The notes below the pieces were generated by a model. That model saw only the letters and a program-made list of their open reading frames with translations. It had not been told where the DNA came from and did not search any database. Below, piece by piece: positions 1 to 8,402 of a DNA stretch of 64,000 bases (position 1 is the stretch's first letter; each line of letters begins with the position of its first letter). This DNA is from Sphingobium trunci. Lineage in GTDB: Bacteria; Pseudomonadota; Alphaproteobacteria; Sphingomonadales; Sphingomonadaceae. The stretch spans positions 30,883 through 94,882 of the forward strand of contig NZ_JAKUJY010000019.1 of the NCBI RefSeq assembly GCF_022664535.1, in the 5' to 3' direction. The position numbers and the translations under genes were made by a program.

Positions 1-481
1 CGCGATTGGCGGGGGTTGGGCTCCAGATCGCCAGATGCGCAAGCGGACGGACGGCGTTCACCGCGGCGATCTGAGTAAGGCTCTGCTTGCCCGCGCCGAT
101 CATCGCCATCCTCGCCGCGTCGGCCTTCGCCATTACGCCGGTGGCGACGCCGCTGATGCCGCCGGTTCGCATCTGCCCCAAGGCGAACGCCTCAATGATG
201 GCGAGTACTGCGCCATCGTTGGAGTCGATGAGGATCAGCAGCGGCATCGCGCCGCGCGCGGTGTGCGCCCAGGTTTTGGTGCCCGCCACCCCGCGACCTT
301 CGATCACCGCGCCGATCGCATGCAGGGTCGAATGCCCGTCCCAGGCGGCATGCGTCTTCACCATGTTGATCGCCTTGCCGGCGGCCTCCTGGCGCAGGCC
401 GTTCTGAAGCGCACCGATCGCCTGTGGCAACGACATGAGGTCGACGACCTCCTGTTCGGTGATCCAGATCGGATCGCTCAT
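1..481 (-). CDS. Ornithine cyclodeaminase / mu-crystallin family protein (partial, 3' end outside window)
   Basis: The reverse-strand frame starts at an ATG at 481 and stays open to the window edge, giving about 160 N-terminal residues. The stretch MRTGGISGVATGVMAKADA followed by MAMIGAGKQS matches the family pattern: a conserved R-T-G/A segment, then the GxG of the Rossmann NAD(P)-binding domain. Members are ornithine cyclodeaminases, alanine dehydrogenases, ketimine reductases or amino-acid-synthase-like enzymes; the fragment cannot tell these apart. The start codon overlaps the stop of the upstream gene by 4 bases (ATGA), so the two are translationally coupled. Confidence 0.85.
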   Translation of the reverse strand, partial: MSDPIWITEQEVVDLMSLPQAIGALQNGLRQEAAGKAINMVKTHAAWDGHSTLHAIGAVIEGRGVAGTKTWAHTARGAMPLLILIDSNDGAVLAIIEAFALGQMRTGGISGVATGVMAKADAARMAMIGAGKQSLTQIAAVNAVRPLAHLAIWSPTPANR

Positions 482-1038
482 CCTTGGGTTTCCTCTTCAA
501 ATATCGACGGGACCGGTGGCGCAAGCGACAGGACGTTCACGATAATCGCGTGGGTGAGATAGCGCCCCACGAGAAAGAGGATCGCGATGGCCTGGTCCGG
601 TCCGATATGATCGATCGAGGTATCCAGCAACGGACCGACATCATGGCCGCGCTGCTCGATCGCGGCGATGACGAGCCGCTGGACCGCGCGCTCGGCGTCG
701 GACAGGCTAGGCGCGGTGTCCGGCTTCAACTGCTCGACGGCCGCAACCCACGCATCGCCGAAGCCGAGCTTGCGCGACAGCCGCTCATGCTGGTGGCGTT
801 CATAGTCATTTCCCATGACCGACGCGACGGTGAGCGCCCCGAGTTCCGTCAGGCGATCGGGAAGCGCATTTTTGAGCGCTTCAGTCATCTCCATGAACGG
901 CACGAGGATGTTGGGCTGATGCCCTGCGCATCGGAAAAATTCTCCGAGATAGCCCAAACGCTTGACGCGGGCCTCCAGCACGGATTGAGCGGCCGGCGCG
1001 AGTTGGTCGAAAGTCAGGCGTTCAATGCGGTCGGTCAT
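478..1038 (-). CDS. Carboxymuconolactone decarboxylase / AhpD-like protein
   Basis: 186 aa. The helix GNDYERHQHERLSRKLG (from residue 76) is the hallmark helix of the carboxymuconolactone decarboxylase superfamily; family members often read 'YEW.QH...A...G'. The CxxC redox pair of true AhpD peroxidases is absent from the expected position, so peroxidase activity is unlikely. A decarboxylase-like or lactonase-like role is more plausible but is not shown by sequence. It is the first gene of a minus-strand pair, with a 4-base overlap with the ornithine-cyclodeaminase-family gene. It is divergent from the LysR gene 92 bases away, which is the likely regulator. Confidence 0.8.
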   Translation of the reverse strand: MTDRIERLTFDQLAPAAQSVLEARVKRLGYLGEFFRCAGHQPNILVPFMEMTEALKNALPDRLTELGALTVASVMGNDYERHQHERLSRKLGFGDAWVAAVEQLKPDTAPSLSDAERAVQRLVIAAIEQRGHDVGPLLDTSIDHIGPDQAIAILFLVGRYLTHAIIVNVLSLAPPVPSIFEEETQG

Positions 1039-1107
1039 GATGCCCCCTCACAAGGCGTCGTGATGGGATAGAGAGGCAGATTAGGGAAATATATTGTAGG
1101 ATGTGCA

Positions 1108-1128
1108 GCTATACCTTATCCGTATAGC
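1108..1128. promoter_or_regulatory. Candidate LysR operator: perfect 7-bp inverted repeat
   Basis: The sequence gctatac-cttatcc-gtatagc is a perfect 7-bp inverted repeat with a 7-base spacer and ends 1 base before the LysR start codon. It fits the T-N11-A architecture of LysR-type sites. It lies in the divergent region between the LysR gene and the minus-strand pair, where an autoregulatory site is normally found. Confidence 0.6.
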
Positions 1129-1129
1129 G

Positions 1130-2110
1130 ATGGATTTACGCCAACTTCGTTATTTTCTGGTGCTTAGCGAGGAACTCAATTTCACGCGCGCTGCAGCCCG
1201 ATGCAATGTGTCGCAGCCGCCGCTGAGCCGTGCCATCGCGCAACTGGAAAATGAGCTTCAGGCCACGTTGTTCGTCCGGGATACGCATCGCGTGTCGTTG
1301 ACCGCAGCCGGGACAAGCCTGGTCGAAGATGCGCGCCGGATATTGGCCGGGGTCAATGAAGCGGGCGAAAAGGCGCGCAGCATCGCCCTGGGACAGAGAG
1401 GCACACTCAAACTCGGCTTTGGCGGGTCCACCGTCTATTCGCTCTGGCCCCGCTTGGTTCGGGGGTTTCGCGCCGCTTCGCCCAACGTCACCATCAAGTT
1501 CCTCTCCATGCCGGTGATCGAACAGATTGAAGCGCTGCGCGACGCGCGGATAGATGTCGGTCTGATCCGGGAGCCCATCCTTGACGAATTGCTCGCGACC
1601 CAAACGGTCTATCGCGAAACGCTGGCGGTAGTCTTGCCGTCCGCGCATCCACTCGCCGCGACGGAGGGAGCCATCGCGATTCAGGAGCTCGCATCGAGTC
1701 CGTTCGTGACATATGAACCCCGGCGTGGCTTCAGCTATCATGCCGATCTCCATGCCCAGTGCCGAATTGCCGGTTTCGAGCCGATGATCGCGCATGAGGC
1801 TCCTTCGACCGAGGCGGTGATCGGCATCGTCGCTTGCGGCGAGGGCGTCGCCATCGTGCCCGCCTCGGCGGAGCGCCTGCACATGCATGGCGTCTGCTTC
1901 CGACCGCTCCGTGCGACCGAACCGCCTCAGCCTTTCGAATCGGTCACATTCGGCCTCGCCTGGAACAAGCTGTCCGCTTCGGCGGTGGCGCTGGAATTCG
2001 TCGCCCATGCGCGCGCATGGGCGGAAAAATCCGGCATCTCCGAAGCCTCGCTCTCGAGCGCCAATATCGCCTCGGGGTCCGGCAGCCCGATGGGCGCTAT
2101 TTCGTCATGA
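1130..2110 (+). CDS. LysR-family transcriptional regulator
   Basis: 326 aa from the ATG at 1130. A GTG at 1103 in the same frame would add 9 residues, but the ATG gives the usual 'MDLRQLRYFLVLSEE' start. Residues 1-60 form the winged helix-turn-helix (LNFTRAAARCNVSQPPLSR). The rest is the periplasmic-binding-protein-like effector domain, as in regulators of aromatic catabolism. It is divergent from the CMD/ornithine-cyclodeaminase pair, and a perfect inverted repeat lies just upstream of its start. Confidence 0.92.
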   Translation: MDLRQLRYFLVLSEELNFTRAAARCNVSQPPLSRAIAQLENELQATLFVRDTHRVSLTAAGTSLVEDARRILAGVNEAGEKARSIALGQRGTLKLGFGGSTVYSLWPRLVRGFRAASPNVTIKFLSMPVIEQIEALRDARIDVGLIREPILDELLATQTVYRETLAVVLPSAHPLAATEGAIAIQELASSPFVTYEPRRGFSYHADLHAQCRIAGFEPMIAHEAPSTEAVIGIVACGEGVAIVPASAERLHMHGVCFRPLRATEPPQPFESVTFGLAWNKLSASAVALEFVAHARAWAEKSGISEASLSSANIASGSGSPMGAISS

Positions 2111-2389
2111 TACAGGCGCTGCTGATAGATGCTGCTCAAATGCCGCAACGCCGACGGTAAGGCTCGCCTATCCGTTCTTGAGCGCTTCACCATAAGGCCC
2201 GCGAGGCAATTGGAGGACGATCTGCAAAATGTCCGGGGTCACCGCAGGTCGGACATGAGGAGCTGATGGCCGTTAGCGCGGTCACTGGTCGAAGCGAGCG
2301 GAAGTCGGCAAGCTTCGCTGAATGAGCGTCAACGTTTGCCCGCCGCCGGTAGGCGATCACCAAGGGCGGGCGATGCAGGTAAGGTCAGT

Positions 2390-3424
2390 TTATGCGGCGG
2401 CGCGTTCCCCCAGAGGGCGGCGGCGAAGTGATGCCGACGCGATGGCCGGTGGGACATAGGCCGCGCCTTCGAGCGGTGCGATATCGACGCCCGGCGGCAC
2501 GATCGCATCGATCTGATCCAGTATCTCGTCGCTCAGTCTGACCTCGATACCAGAGAGATAGCCCTCGAGCTGTTCGGGAGTGCGTGGGCCGATTATGGCC
2601 GAAGTAATCGCTGGATGCGCCATGACGAAGGCGACCGCTAGATGGATCAGCGAAATGCCTGCGGCCTCCGCAACCGGGATGAGCTGTTCGACTTTATCCA
2701 GGCTGTTTTCATCGGTCATGGCGTTGGGGAAAAATTTCGCGCGCATCGTATCGGGCGTCTTTTCACCCTGACGATACCGGCCAGAGAGCATTCCCTTTGC
2801 AAGCGGACTCCAGGACATGACGCCCATGCCGAAACGCTGGCAAGCCGGCAGGACGTCCCTTTCGATGGAGCGGTTGAGGATGGAATAGGGAGGCTGCTCG
2901 GTGCGGAAGCGCGTTAGGCCACGCCGCTCGGCAACCCACTGTGCGTCGACGATATCGGCCGCGGGGAAGGTCGATGCGCCTATGGCCCGCACTTTCCCGG
3001 CGCGCACTAGGTCCGTAAGGGCCGACAGCGTTTCTTCGATGTCCGTGTCGGGCACCGGCCGGTGCAACTGGTAAATGTCGATATAGTCCGTCTGGAGGCG
3101 TCGAAGGGAGTTATCGACCGCGCGGGTGAGCCAAAGACGCGATCCGCCCCGGTCATTCGGGTTGTCGCTCATCGGCTGGAAGGCCTTTGTCGCCAAAACC
3201 ACCCGATCCCGCCGGTCTTTGAGCGCCTTGCCCACCACTTCCTCCGATTCGCCGCGGCTGTAGGCGTCCGCCGTATCGATAAAGTTGATGCCGACGTCGG
3301 TAGCGCGATGAACCATGCGGACGCATTCGTCATGATCGCCATTTGCCATTTTCCCGAACATCATGGCACCAAGGCAATAGGGACTGACCTTGATGCCGGT
3401 GCGGCCAAGCGGACGATAGTGCAT
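2390..3424 (-). CDS. Aldo/keto reductase
   Basis: 344 aa. The N-terminal MHYRPLGRTGIKVSPYCLG and the full catalytic tetrad are visible: D50 and Y55 (FIDTADAY), K80 (VLATK) and H121 (IYQLH). The enzyme should be an NADPH-dependent cytosolic carbonyl reductase of the YajO/Tas-like group. Its substrate cannot be read from sequence. The C-terminal tail is alanine- and arginine-rich and longer than usual. It is transcribed divergently from the TetR regulator at 3563, the likely controller. Confidence 0.92.
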   Translation of the reverse strand: MHYRPLGRTGIKVSPYCLGAMMFGKMANGDHDECVRMVHRATDVGINFIDTADAYSRGESEEVVGKALKDRRDRVVLATKAFQPMSDNPNDRGGSRLWLTRAVDNSLRRLQTDYIDIYQLHRPVPDTDIEETLSALTDLVRAGKVRAIGASTFPAADIVDAQWVAERRGLTRFRTEQPPYSILNRSIERDVLPACQRFGMGVMSWSPLAKGMLSGRYRQGEKTPDTMRAKFFPNAMTDENSLDKVEQLIPVAEAAGISLIHLAVAFVMAHPAITSAIIGPRTPEQLEGYLSGIEVRLSDEILDQIDAIVPPGVDIAPLEGAAYVPPAIASASLRRRPLGERAAA

Positions 3425-3479
3425 GAATGTCTCCTGTTCAGGGTCTGGCGCAAAGTGGGGAAAAGAGCTACATCACAAC

Positions 3480-3522
3480 AAACGGAATCGTGTTCCACTT
3501 TATATGGACGCATGTTCCGTTT
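3480..3522. promoter_or_regulatory. Inverted repeat in the divergent aldo/keto reductase-TetR promoter region
   Basis: The arms aaacggaa (3480-3487) and ttccgttt (3515-3522) are perfect complements 27 bases apart. Within the left arm, ggaa-tcgtg-ttcc (3484-3496) is itself a short palindrome. The location between a TetR gene and its divergent neighbour is typical of a TetR operator, but the spacing is wide and function is inferred. Confidence 0.4.
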
Positions 3523-3562
3523 AGCAAGAGGTCCGTTTGGCGATGCGTTTTAGAATTTTGGA

Positions 3563-4156
3563 ATGCCGATGACGGGACGATCCAGTACGTCTTTGCGGGC
3601 CGACGCGCGCCGGAACATCGATGCCCTGCTTCAGGCGGCTCTGGCCGTGTTCAGCGATCAGGGCATAGACGCGCCCATGCGAACGATCGCGAACCGCGCC
3701 GGGGTGGGGGTCGGCACTTTGTATCGCCACTTCCCGCAGCGTTCGGACCTCATCAAGGCCATTATTCGACGCGAGGTCGAGGCGCTGGTCGAAGCCGCTA
3801 ACGATCTTGTTGAACAGCATGAGCCGGGGGCAGCCCTCGCGACCTGGTTGAGCCTTGTCGTCGATCTGGTCGCGACGAAGCGTGGGCTGGGGCCGGCGCT
3901 TCATTCCGGCGATGCCGCTTATCAGTCGCTTCCCGATTATGTCTTCGGCGCCTTGATCCACCCCTTGCACATGCTTCTTGCCTCCGCCGCGGCGGCGAAC
4001 ATCATCAGATCTGACGTCGATGCCGGCGACCTTCTGAATGCGGTCCTTCGCGTCGCCACGCCCGCTAGTGAAGGCGATGTCGCCCAGGCAAAACGGATGG
4101 TCGCGCTTCTGGTCAACGGCCTCTATCATCGTCCGAATGCGGCCCTTCCAAGCTGA
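3563..4156 (+). CDS. TetR-family transcriptional regulator
   Basis: 197 aa. The N-terminal helix-turn-helix (residues about 39-57: MRTIANRAGVGVGTLYRHF) is canonical TetR, followed by an alanine-rich helical ligand-binding domain. It is divergent from the aldo/keto reductase with 138 bases between the starts, so local control of that gene is the simplest reading. Its ligand is unknown. Whether it also acts on the palindromes elsewhere in the window cannot be told from sequence. Confidence 0.92.
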   Translation: MPMTGRSSTSLRADARRNIDALLQAALAVFSDQGIDAPMRTIANRAGVGVGTLYRHFPQRSDLIKAIIRREVEALVEAANDLVEQHEPGAALATWLSLVVDLVATKRGLGPALHSGDAAYQSLPDYVFGALIHPLHMLLASAAAANIIRSDVDAGDLLNAVLRVATPASEGDVAQAKRMVALLVNGLYHRPNAALPS

Positions 4157-4210
4157 TCGGCGTGGGCCTTGGCTGCAAGCGAAGGCTGCACCGCGACGGG
4201 ATTTCGGCCG

Positions 4211-4705
4211 TCAGGCCAATTGCGCCGCCGAGGCAAACCGACCGTCCACCCAGATCAAGGGGTCGATCGTTGGATGGTTCGCCACATGGCTAACCTGACC
4301 GATGAACAAGGTGTGCGTCGCGACCTCCAGCGTTGTAATGACCGTGCATATCAGACTGGCCACCGAGTCGCTGAGCACGGGCAGGCCTTCATCCGACGCA
4401 TACCAGGAGCCGTGCTGAAAGCGGGCGCTACCCTTCGTCGGTCCGCTGAAAAGGGAGACGAGTTCGCGATGCCGTTCAGACAGCAGATTCACACAGAACT
4501 GGCGATGTTCCGACAGGACAGGGGATAGGCTTGTACTGCGGTTCACCGCGACCAAAATCGTAGGCGGATCGGCTGTGACCGAGGTCAGGGCCGTGGCGGC
4601 CATTCCGGTCCACTTGTCTCCGGTGCCGGACGTCACCAGCGCGATCGTGGTCGCCAGCCGGCGCATGGCTTGCTTGAAATCATTTTCGATAGTGGACGCG
4701 GACAT
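4211..4705 (-). CDS. Flavin reductase, small component of a two-component monooxygenase (HpaC/HsaB-like)
   Basis: 164 aa from the ATG at 4705, which has GGGAGAGGG just upstream; longer in-frame starts lack such a site and would run through the promoter. The FMN-binding split-barrel pattern is clear: FKQAMRRLATTIALVTS, then MAATALTSVTADPPTILVAVNRS, FCVNLLS and FSGPTKGSARF. Such enzymes use NAD(P)H to make free FADH2/FMNH2 for a partner oxygenase. No oxygenase is adjacent. The acyl-CoA-dehydrogenase-fold monooxygenase at 32807 carries the same palindrome in its promoter and is the best partner candidate. The LLM proteins could also use the reduced flavin. Confidence 0.88.
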   Translation of the reverse strand: MSASTIENDFKQAMRRLATTIALVTSGTGDKWTGMAATALTSVTADPPTILVAVNRSTSLSPVLSEHRQFCVNLLSERHRELVSLFSGPTKGSARFQHGSWYASDEGLPVLSDSVASLICTVITTLEVATHTLFIGQVSHVANHPTIDPLIWVDGRFASAAQLA

Positions 4706-4794
4706 ACCCTCTCCCATTTGACTGCGAACGTCGCGGGGCTGGTCCGAACAGGCGGCAAGCGTCGATCGACGGAGGCGCGACCCGCAAGCCCAAA

Positions 4795-4854
4795 TTGACT
4801 TGACCACGCGAACAGAATATATTGATAGTATATTCTGATTGCTTGGCTTGTCAA
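4795..4854. promoter_or_regulatory. Divergent promoters with palindromic operator (copy A)
   Basis: On the plus strand TTGACT (4795-4800), a 17-base gap and TATATT (4818-4823) form a near-consensus promoter toward the ligase operon. On the minus strand TTGACA (4854-4849), a 16-base gap and TATACT (4832-4827) face the flavin reductase. The inverted repeat cagaatata-ttgatag-tatattctg (4813-4837) covers both -10 boxes, so one bound repressor could silence both directions. The 19-base core AATATATTGATAGTATATT (4816-4834) recurs at 27883, 32761, 50843 and 51364. Confidence 0.75.
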
Positions 4855-4893
4855 CGGTACGACATATAGCGAACCGGAGAACAGGGGAGAGAG

Positions 4894-5028
4894 ATGAAGC
4901 TAGGTCCACAAGGATTTCAAAGTGTTCGCATGACGCAGGCGATAGCGAGCAAATGGTGGTTGCCTGACAGCCGAGACGCGCTCCACCGCGTCATTGCGAC
5001 CGCCGCATCGGTAAAGGCCAGCCGATGA
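4894..5028 (+). CDS. Small ORF (44 aa), translationally coupled to the acyl-CoA ligase
   Basis: The ORF begins at ATG 4894 directly after a strong ribosome-binding sequence (ggggagagag) and is the first start downstream of the promoter at 4795-4823. It ends with TGA at 5026-5028, overlapping the ligase start by 4 bases (ATGA). The predicted peptide begins MKLGPQGFQSVRMTQAIAS and contains a KWWLP segment. I recognise no family. It could be a real small protein, a leader peptide for coupled translation, or the remnant N-terminus of a larger enzyme. Confidence 0.45.
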   Translation: MKLGPQGFQSVRMTQAIASKWWLPDSRDALHRVIATAASVKASR

Positions 5029-6524
5029 TCGCAACCATTGCTGAGCTCAGCGGTGCCGCAGCCGCGCGATACGGACCACGCACCGCCGTGACAATCTTGG
5101 GCGGTTCAGCGCTGAGCTTCCACGATCTCGATGCCAAGGCGGGGCGCTTGGCGGGTGGTTTGGCCGCGCACGGCCTAGGCCAAGGCGATCGAATCGCACT
5201 GCATCTTCCCAACGGCCTGGATTGGATTATCGCTTACCATGCAATTGCCCGCCTTGGTGCGGTGGTGGTCCCTTGCAACATTCTCCTGGCCCCGGAAGAG
5301 GTGGGTTGGATTACCGACGATGCAGAGGTCGCCGCGCAGATCATTGCCTCGGATCGCACCGATGCGATCCGAGGTGCGCAAAAGGTTCTCCCGCTCACGA
5401 TCACGGAGAAAGATCTTGATCGGCTGATGACAAGCGACTGGATCAAGGCTGTCCGTTGCGAACCAGACGATCTGTTCACCATCGGCTACACCTCCGGCAC
5501 GACCGGGCGGCCCAAGGGGGCGACCCAGACCCATCGCGCCGTGACCGCAAGCGTGGGAATGACCGCAACCATCCACGCGCGGCACGATGGGGACCGCATA
5601 TTGACCGCCCTGCCTTTTCCGCATGTTTATGGCAACGTCGTGCTCAACACGAGCCTGCTCGTGGGCAGCACGCTCTTCGTGCTACCGCGCTTCGACGCGA
5701 GCGACGCGCTGGCCGCCATCGGTCGGAATGGGATAACGCTGTTCGAGGGCGTTCCGACCATGTTCTACCAGATGCTTGCCCATCCGGATGTGCGATCGGC
5801 GCAGCTTCACAGCCTGCGGCGGTGCACCGTTGGCGGCCAGACGATGCCGCGCGCCAAGATCGAGGAAGTCATAGAGCGGTTCGGTTGCCCGCTGCTTGAG
5901 CTGTGGGGCATGACCGAAGTGGCGGGGCCGGCGATCACGCACTCGCCCTACTGGCCGGCTCGGCACGGCTCGATCGGGCTCCCGTTTCCCGGAATGGAGG
6001 TGCGGATCGGTTCGCTTCAACAAGCTGGCACCGTATCCAAGCCTATGGAAGCCGGCGAGATACTGGTGCGCGGCCCGCTCGTCACCAAAAGCTATTGGCG
6101 TAATTCCGGCGCAACTGCCGAAGCGATCGATGCCGCTGGATGGCTCGCGACCGGGGACGTGGGCTATGCCGACCCGGATGGGTATATATTCGTCGTGGAC
6201 CGGTTGAAGGACATGATCATCACCGGCGGCTACAATATCTATCCGGCCGAGGTTGAACAGATTCTTGCGCTCCACTCCGCAGTGGCGATGTCCGCAGTGG
6301 TGGGCGTGCCGGATGCTGAAAAGGGCGAGCTTGCCCATGCTTATATCGTGCTCGCTGGTGAGAGCGAGGCGGATGAAGCCGTCCTCAACGCACACTGCCG
6401 AGTCCATCTCGCGCCCTACAAGGTGCCGCGGCGCTATATTTTCGTGGACGAACTGCCGCGAACCAGCACCGGCAAGATTTTGCGACGTGCTCTGCGCGGG
6501 CCGTCCAGCCTGATCAACGAATGA
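5025..6524 (+). CDS. AMP-forming acyl-CoA synthetase / ligase
   Basis: 499 aa. The adenylate-forming P-loop YTSGTTGRPKG is at residues 155-165, the adenine/substrate motif LWGMTEVAGP follows, then ATGDVGYADPDGYIFVVDRLKDM and the hinge. The acylation lysine is K484 in PRTSTGKILRR. The enzyme joins a carboxylic acid to CoA at the expense of ATP. Its acid is unknown; context suggests an aromatic or fatty side-chain acid. It is followed 11 bases later by an aldehyde dehydrogenase, suggesting that an aldehyde is oxidised to an acid and then activated. Confidence 0.93.
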   Translation: MIATIAELSGAAAARYGPRTAVTILGGSALSFHDLDAKAGRLAGGLAAHGLGQGDRIALHLPNGLDWIIAYHAIARLGAVVVPCNILLAPEEVGWITDDAEVAAQIIASDRTDAIRGAQKVLPLTITEKDLDRLMTSDWIKAVRCEPDDLFTIGYTSGTTGRPKGATQTHRAVTASVGMTATIHARHDGDRILTALPFPHVYGNVVLNTSLLVGSTLFVLPRFDASDALAAIGRNGITLFEGVPTMFYQMLAHPDVRSAQLHSLRRCTVGGQTMPRAKIEEVIERFGCPLLELWGMTEVAGPAITHSPYWPARHGSIGLPFPGMEVRIGSLQQAGTVSKPMEAGEILVRGPLVTKSYWRNSGATAEAIDAAGWLATGDVGYADPDGYIFVVDRLKDMIITGGYNIYPAEVEQILALHSAVAMSAVVGVPDAEKGELAHAYIVLAGESEADEAVLNAHCRVHLAPYKVPRRYIFVDELPRTSTGKILRRALRGPSSLINE

Positions 6525-6535
6525 GGATCTGAAAG

Positions 6536-7960
6536 ATGACTATTGATTTTGACGCCGGCTACGAGATGACGATCGATGGTCGCGCGGTTCCGGCGCACGC
6601 GCATTTCGATGCCTTCAATCCCGCGACGGAAGAAGTGATCGCGCAGGTTCCCGACGCTTCGCGCGTGCAACTCGACGAAGCGGTCGCGTCGGCACGCAGG
6701 GCATTTCCTGCCTGGAGCGCGACGCCACTTGCAGAGCGACAGAAGGCCGTCGCGCATATCGGCGACGTGATCGACGAGAATGCCGAAGCGTTCATGCGAC
6801 TGTTGACGCGCGAACAAGGGAAGGCGCGCAAAGGGGCCGAGTGGGAGATCGGCGGTTCAGTGATCTGGTGTCGCGAGATCGCGACCCAGGAACTCCCGCT
6901 GCATGTCGTCGAGAAAACGGAGACTCGAAGCGTCGAAACGCGGCGTGTGCCGTTGGGCGTTGTCGGCGCGATCACACCCTGGAACTTCCCGCTTCTGCTG
7001 GCGATCTGGAAGATCGCTCCAGCGCTCATAACCGGCAACACGATGGTTTTGAAGCCATCGCCTTACACGCCGCTTTGTACGCTCAAACTGGGTGAATTGC
7101 TTCGCGACGTCCTTCCTGCCGGTGTCCTTAACGTCGTCTCCGGTGGGAACGAACTGGGAGCTTGGCTGACGCAGCACCCGGACGTCAGCAAGATCAGCTT
7201 CACAGGTTCCACCGCCACCGGCCGCAAGATCATGGAGTCGGCGTCGGGCAACCTGAAGCGGATCACCCTGGAGCTTGGCGGCAACGATCCCGCGATTGTC
7301 TTGCCCGACGTAGACGTTCAGGCGACCGCGCAGGCGCTATTCTGGGCGGCGTTCCAGAACAGCGCACAATTTTGCGTCGCGGCCAAGCGCCTTTATATCC
7401 ACGAAGATATTTATGACGAACTGTCCGCCGCCCTGGCGGCCTATGCCGCCACGGTGAAGGTCGGCGACGGTTCTCAGCAGGGAACCGATCTCGGCCCGAT
7501 CCAGAACAAGATGCAGTTCGAAAAAGTGAAGGATCTGCTCGCCGATTCCGCGGCGGCCGGCCATCATTTTCTGACCGGCGGCGTTCCCGAGGCCGGGCAG
7601 GGCTATTTCGTGCCAGTCACCATCGTGGACAATCCGCCGGAGGACAGCCGGGTGGTGGTCGAGGAAGCGTTCGGTCCGGTCCTGCCGCTCCTCAAGTTCC
7701 GCGACATTGACGATGTGATCGATCGCGCCAACCGCACCGAATACGGCCTTGCCGCATCGGTGTGGAGCCGTGATACCGGGCTGGCTCGGTCCATTGCCGA
7801 ACGGATCGAGGCAGGAACGGTCTGGATCAACGAAATCCACAGCTTTTCGCCGCATGTCGCCTTTGGCGGGCACAAGCAGTCGGGCGTGGGCATTGAAAAC
7901 TCTCTCGAAGGGCTCGCCGAATATAGTAATGCCCAGACGATTATCACAAATAACGCCTGA
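6536..7960 (+). CDS. NAD(P)-dependent aldehyde dehydrogenase
   Basis: 474 aa, full length. The general base is E246 (LELGGND) and the nucleophile C280 (QNSAQFC). The oxyanion asparagine is in PWNFP and the cofactor loop is FTGSTATG. It closely parallels the dehydrogenase at 22098, sharing the unusual LELGGNDPAIVLPD stretch, so the two are probably paralogues of the succinate-semialdehyde/betaine-aldehyde dehydrogenase type. It lies 11 bases behind the ligase and ends the operon at a strong hairpin. Confidence 0.93.
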   Translation: MTIDFDAGYEMTIDGRAVPAHAHFDAFNPATEEVIAQVPDASRVQLDEAVASARRAFPAWSATPLAERQKAVAHIGDVIDENAEAFMRLLTREQGKARKGAEWEIGGSVIWCREIATQELPLHVVEKTETRSVETRRVPLGVVGAITPWNFPLLLAIWKIAPALITGNTMVLKPSPYTPLCTLKLGELLRDVLPAGVLNVVSGGNELGAWLTQHPDVSKISFTGSTATGRKIMESASGNLKRITLELGGNDPAIVLPDVDVQATAQALFWAAFQNSAQFCVAAKRLYIHEDIYDELSAALAAYAATVKVGDGSQQGTDLGPIQNKMQFEKVKDLLADSAAAGHHFLTGGVPEAGQGYFVPVTIVDNPPEDSRVVVEEAFGPVLPLLKFRDIDDVIDRANRTEYGLAASVWSRDTGLARSIAERIEAGTVWINEIHSFSPHVAFGGHKQSGVGIENSLEGLAEYSNAQTIITNNA

Positions 7961-7966
7961 CAAAAT

Positions 7967-7996
7967 CGGCCCGCGTATCGCTGCGCGGGCCGCGTT
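7967..7996 (+). terminator. Rho-independent-type terminator hairpin
   Basis: The arms cggcccgcg (7967-7975) and cgcgggccg (7984-7992) form a perfect 9-bp GC stem with an 8-base loop, followed by cgttt. It lies 7 bases after the aldehyde dehydrogenase stop. The T tract is short. Confidence 0.7.
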
Positions 7997-8046
7997 TGCC
8001 TGGCTATAACAGGGGCGCGTTGTAGGAGTGTTCAGGCCAAGGCCGT

Positions 8047-8337
8047 TCAGACGGTCATCACTTTTTCACAATAGGCGGCTTCGGGCCTGTCATTGAACAG
8101 GGGGACCAAACGCGCCAGCAAGGCGCTGGCGTCCGGGTTCTTTGCTGACTTGTGGGCATCGATACTCTCCCACGTCTCAAGAAAGATGAAGCGGCGGCCA
8201 TTGTCGAGATCGTGCAGCAGGTCAATTCCGTGACAGCCGGGAGCGGATCGCGCAAGCTCGGCCAATTCGATCAAGCCCGCTTTCACGCTCAGCTCCTCAC
8301 CCTGCCTCGCGTGGATGATATAATGTCTGGCTATCAT
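8047..8337 (-). CDS. Antibiotic biosynthesis monooxygenase (ABM/YgiN)-like protein
   Basis: 96 aa, the usual size of a single dimeric ferredoxin-like ABM domain. Features are the first strand MIARHYIIHARQGEE, the central FIFLETWESIDAHKSA and a C-terminal strand. Family members are cofactor-free quinol or polyketide monooxygenases, or act on small electrophiles; which applies here is unknown. Translation starts at ATG 8337 after ggaagaacc. It is the last gene of a minus-strand set, 65 bases after the RibB-RibA hybrid. Confidence 0.8.
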   Translation of the reverse strand: MIARHYIIHARQGEELSVKAGLIELAELARSAPGCHGIDLLHDLDNGRRFIFLETWESIDAHKSAKNPDASALLARLVPLFNDRPEAAYCEKVMTV

Positions 8338-8402
8338 GGTTCTTCCTGCAAGCGACAGAAGCTACTGGTGTCGCCTGTGCAGGCGGCAACCGGACCTTTC
8401 AT

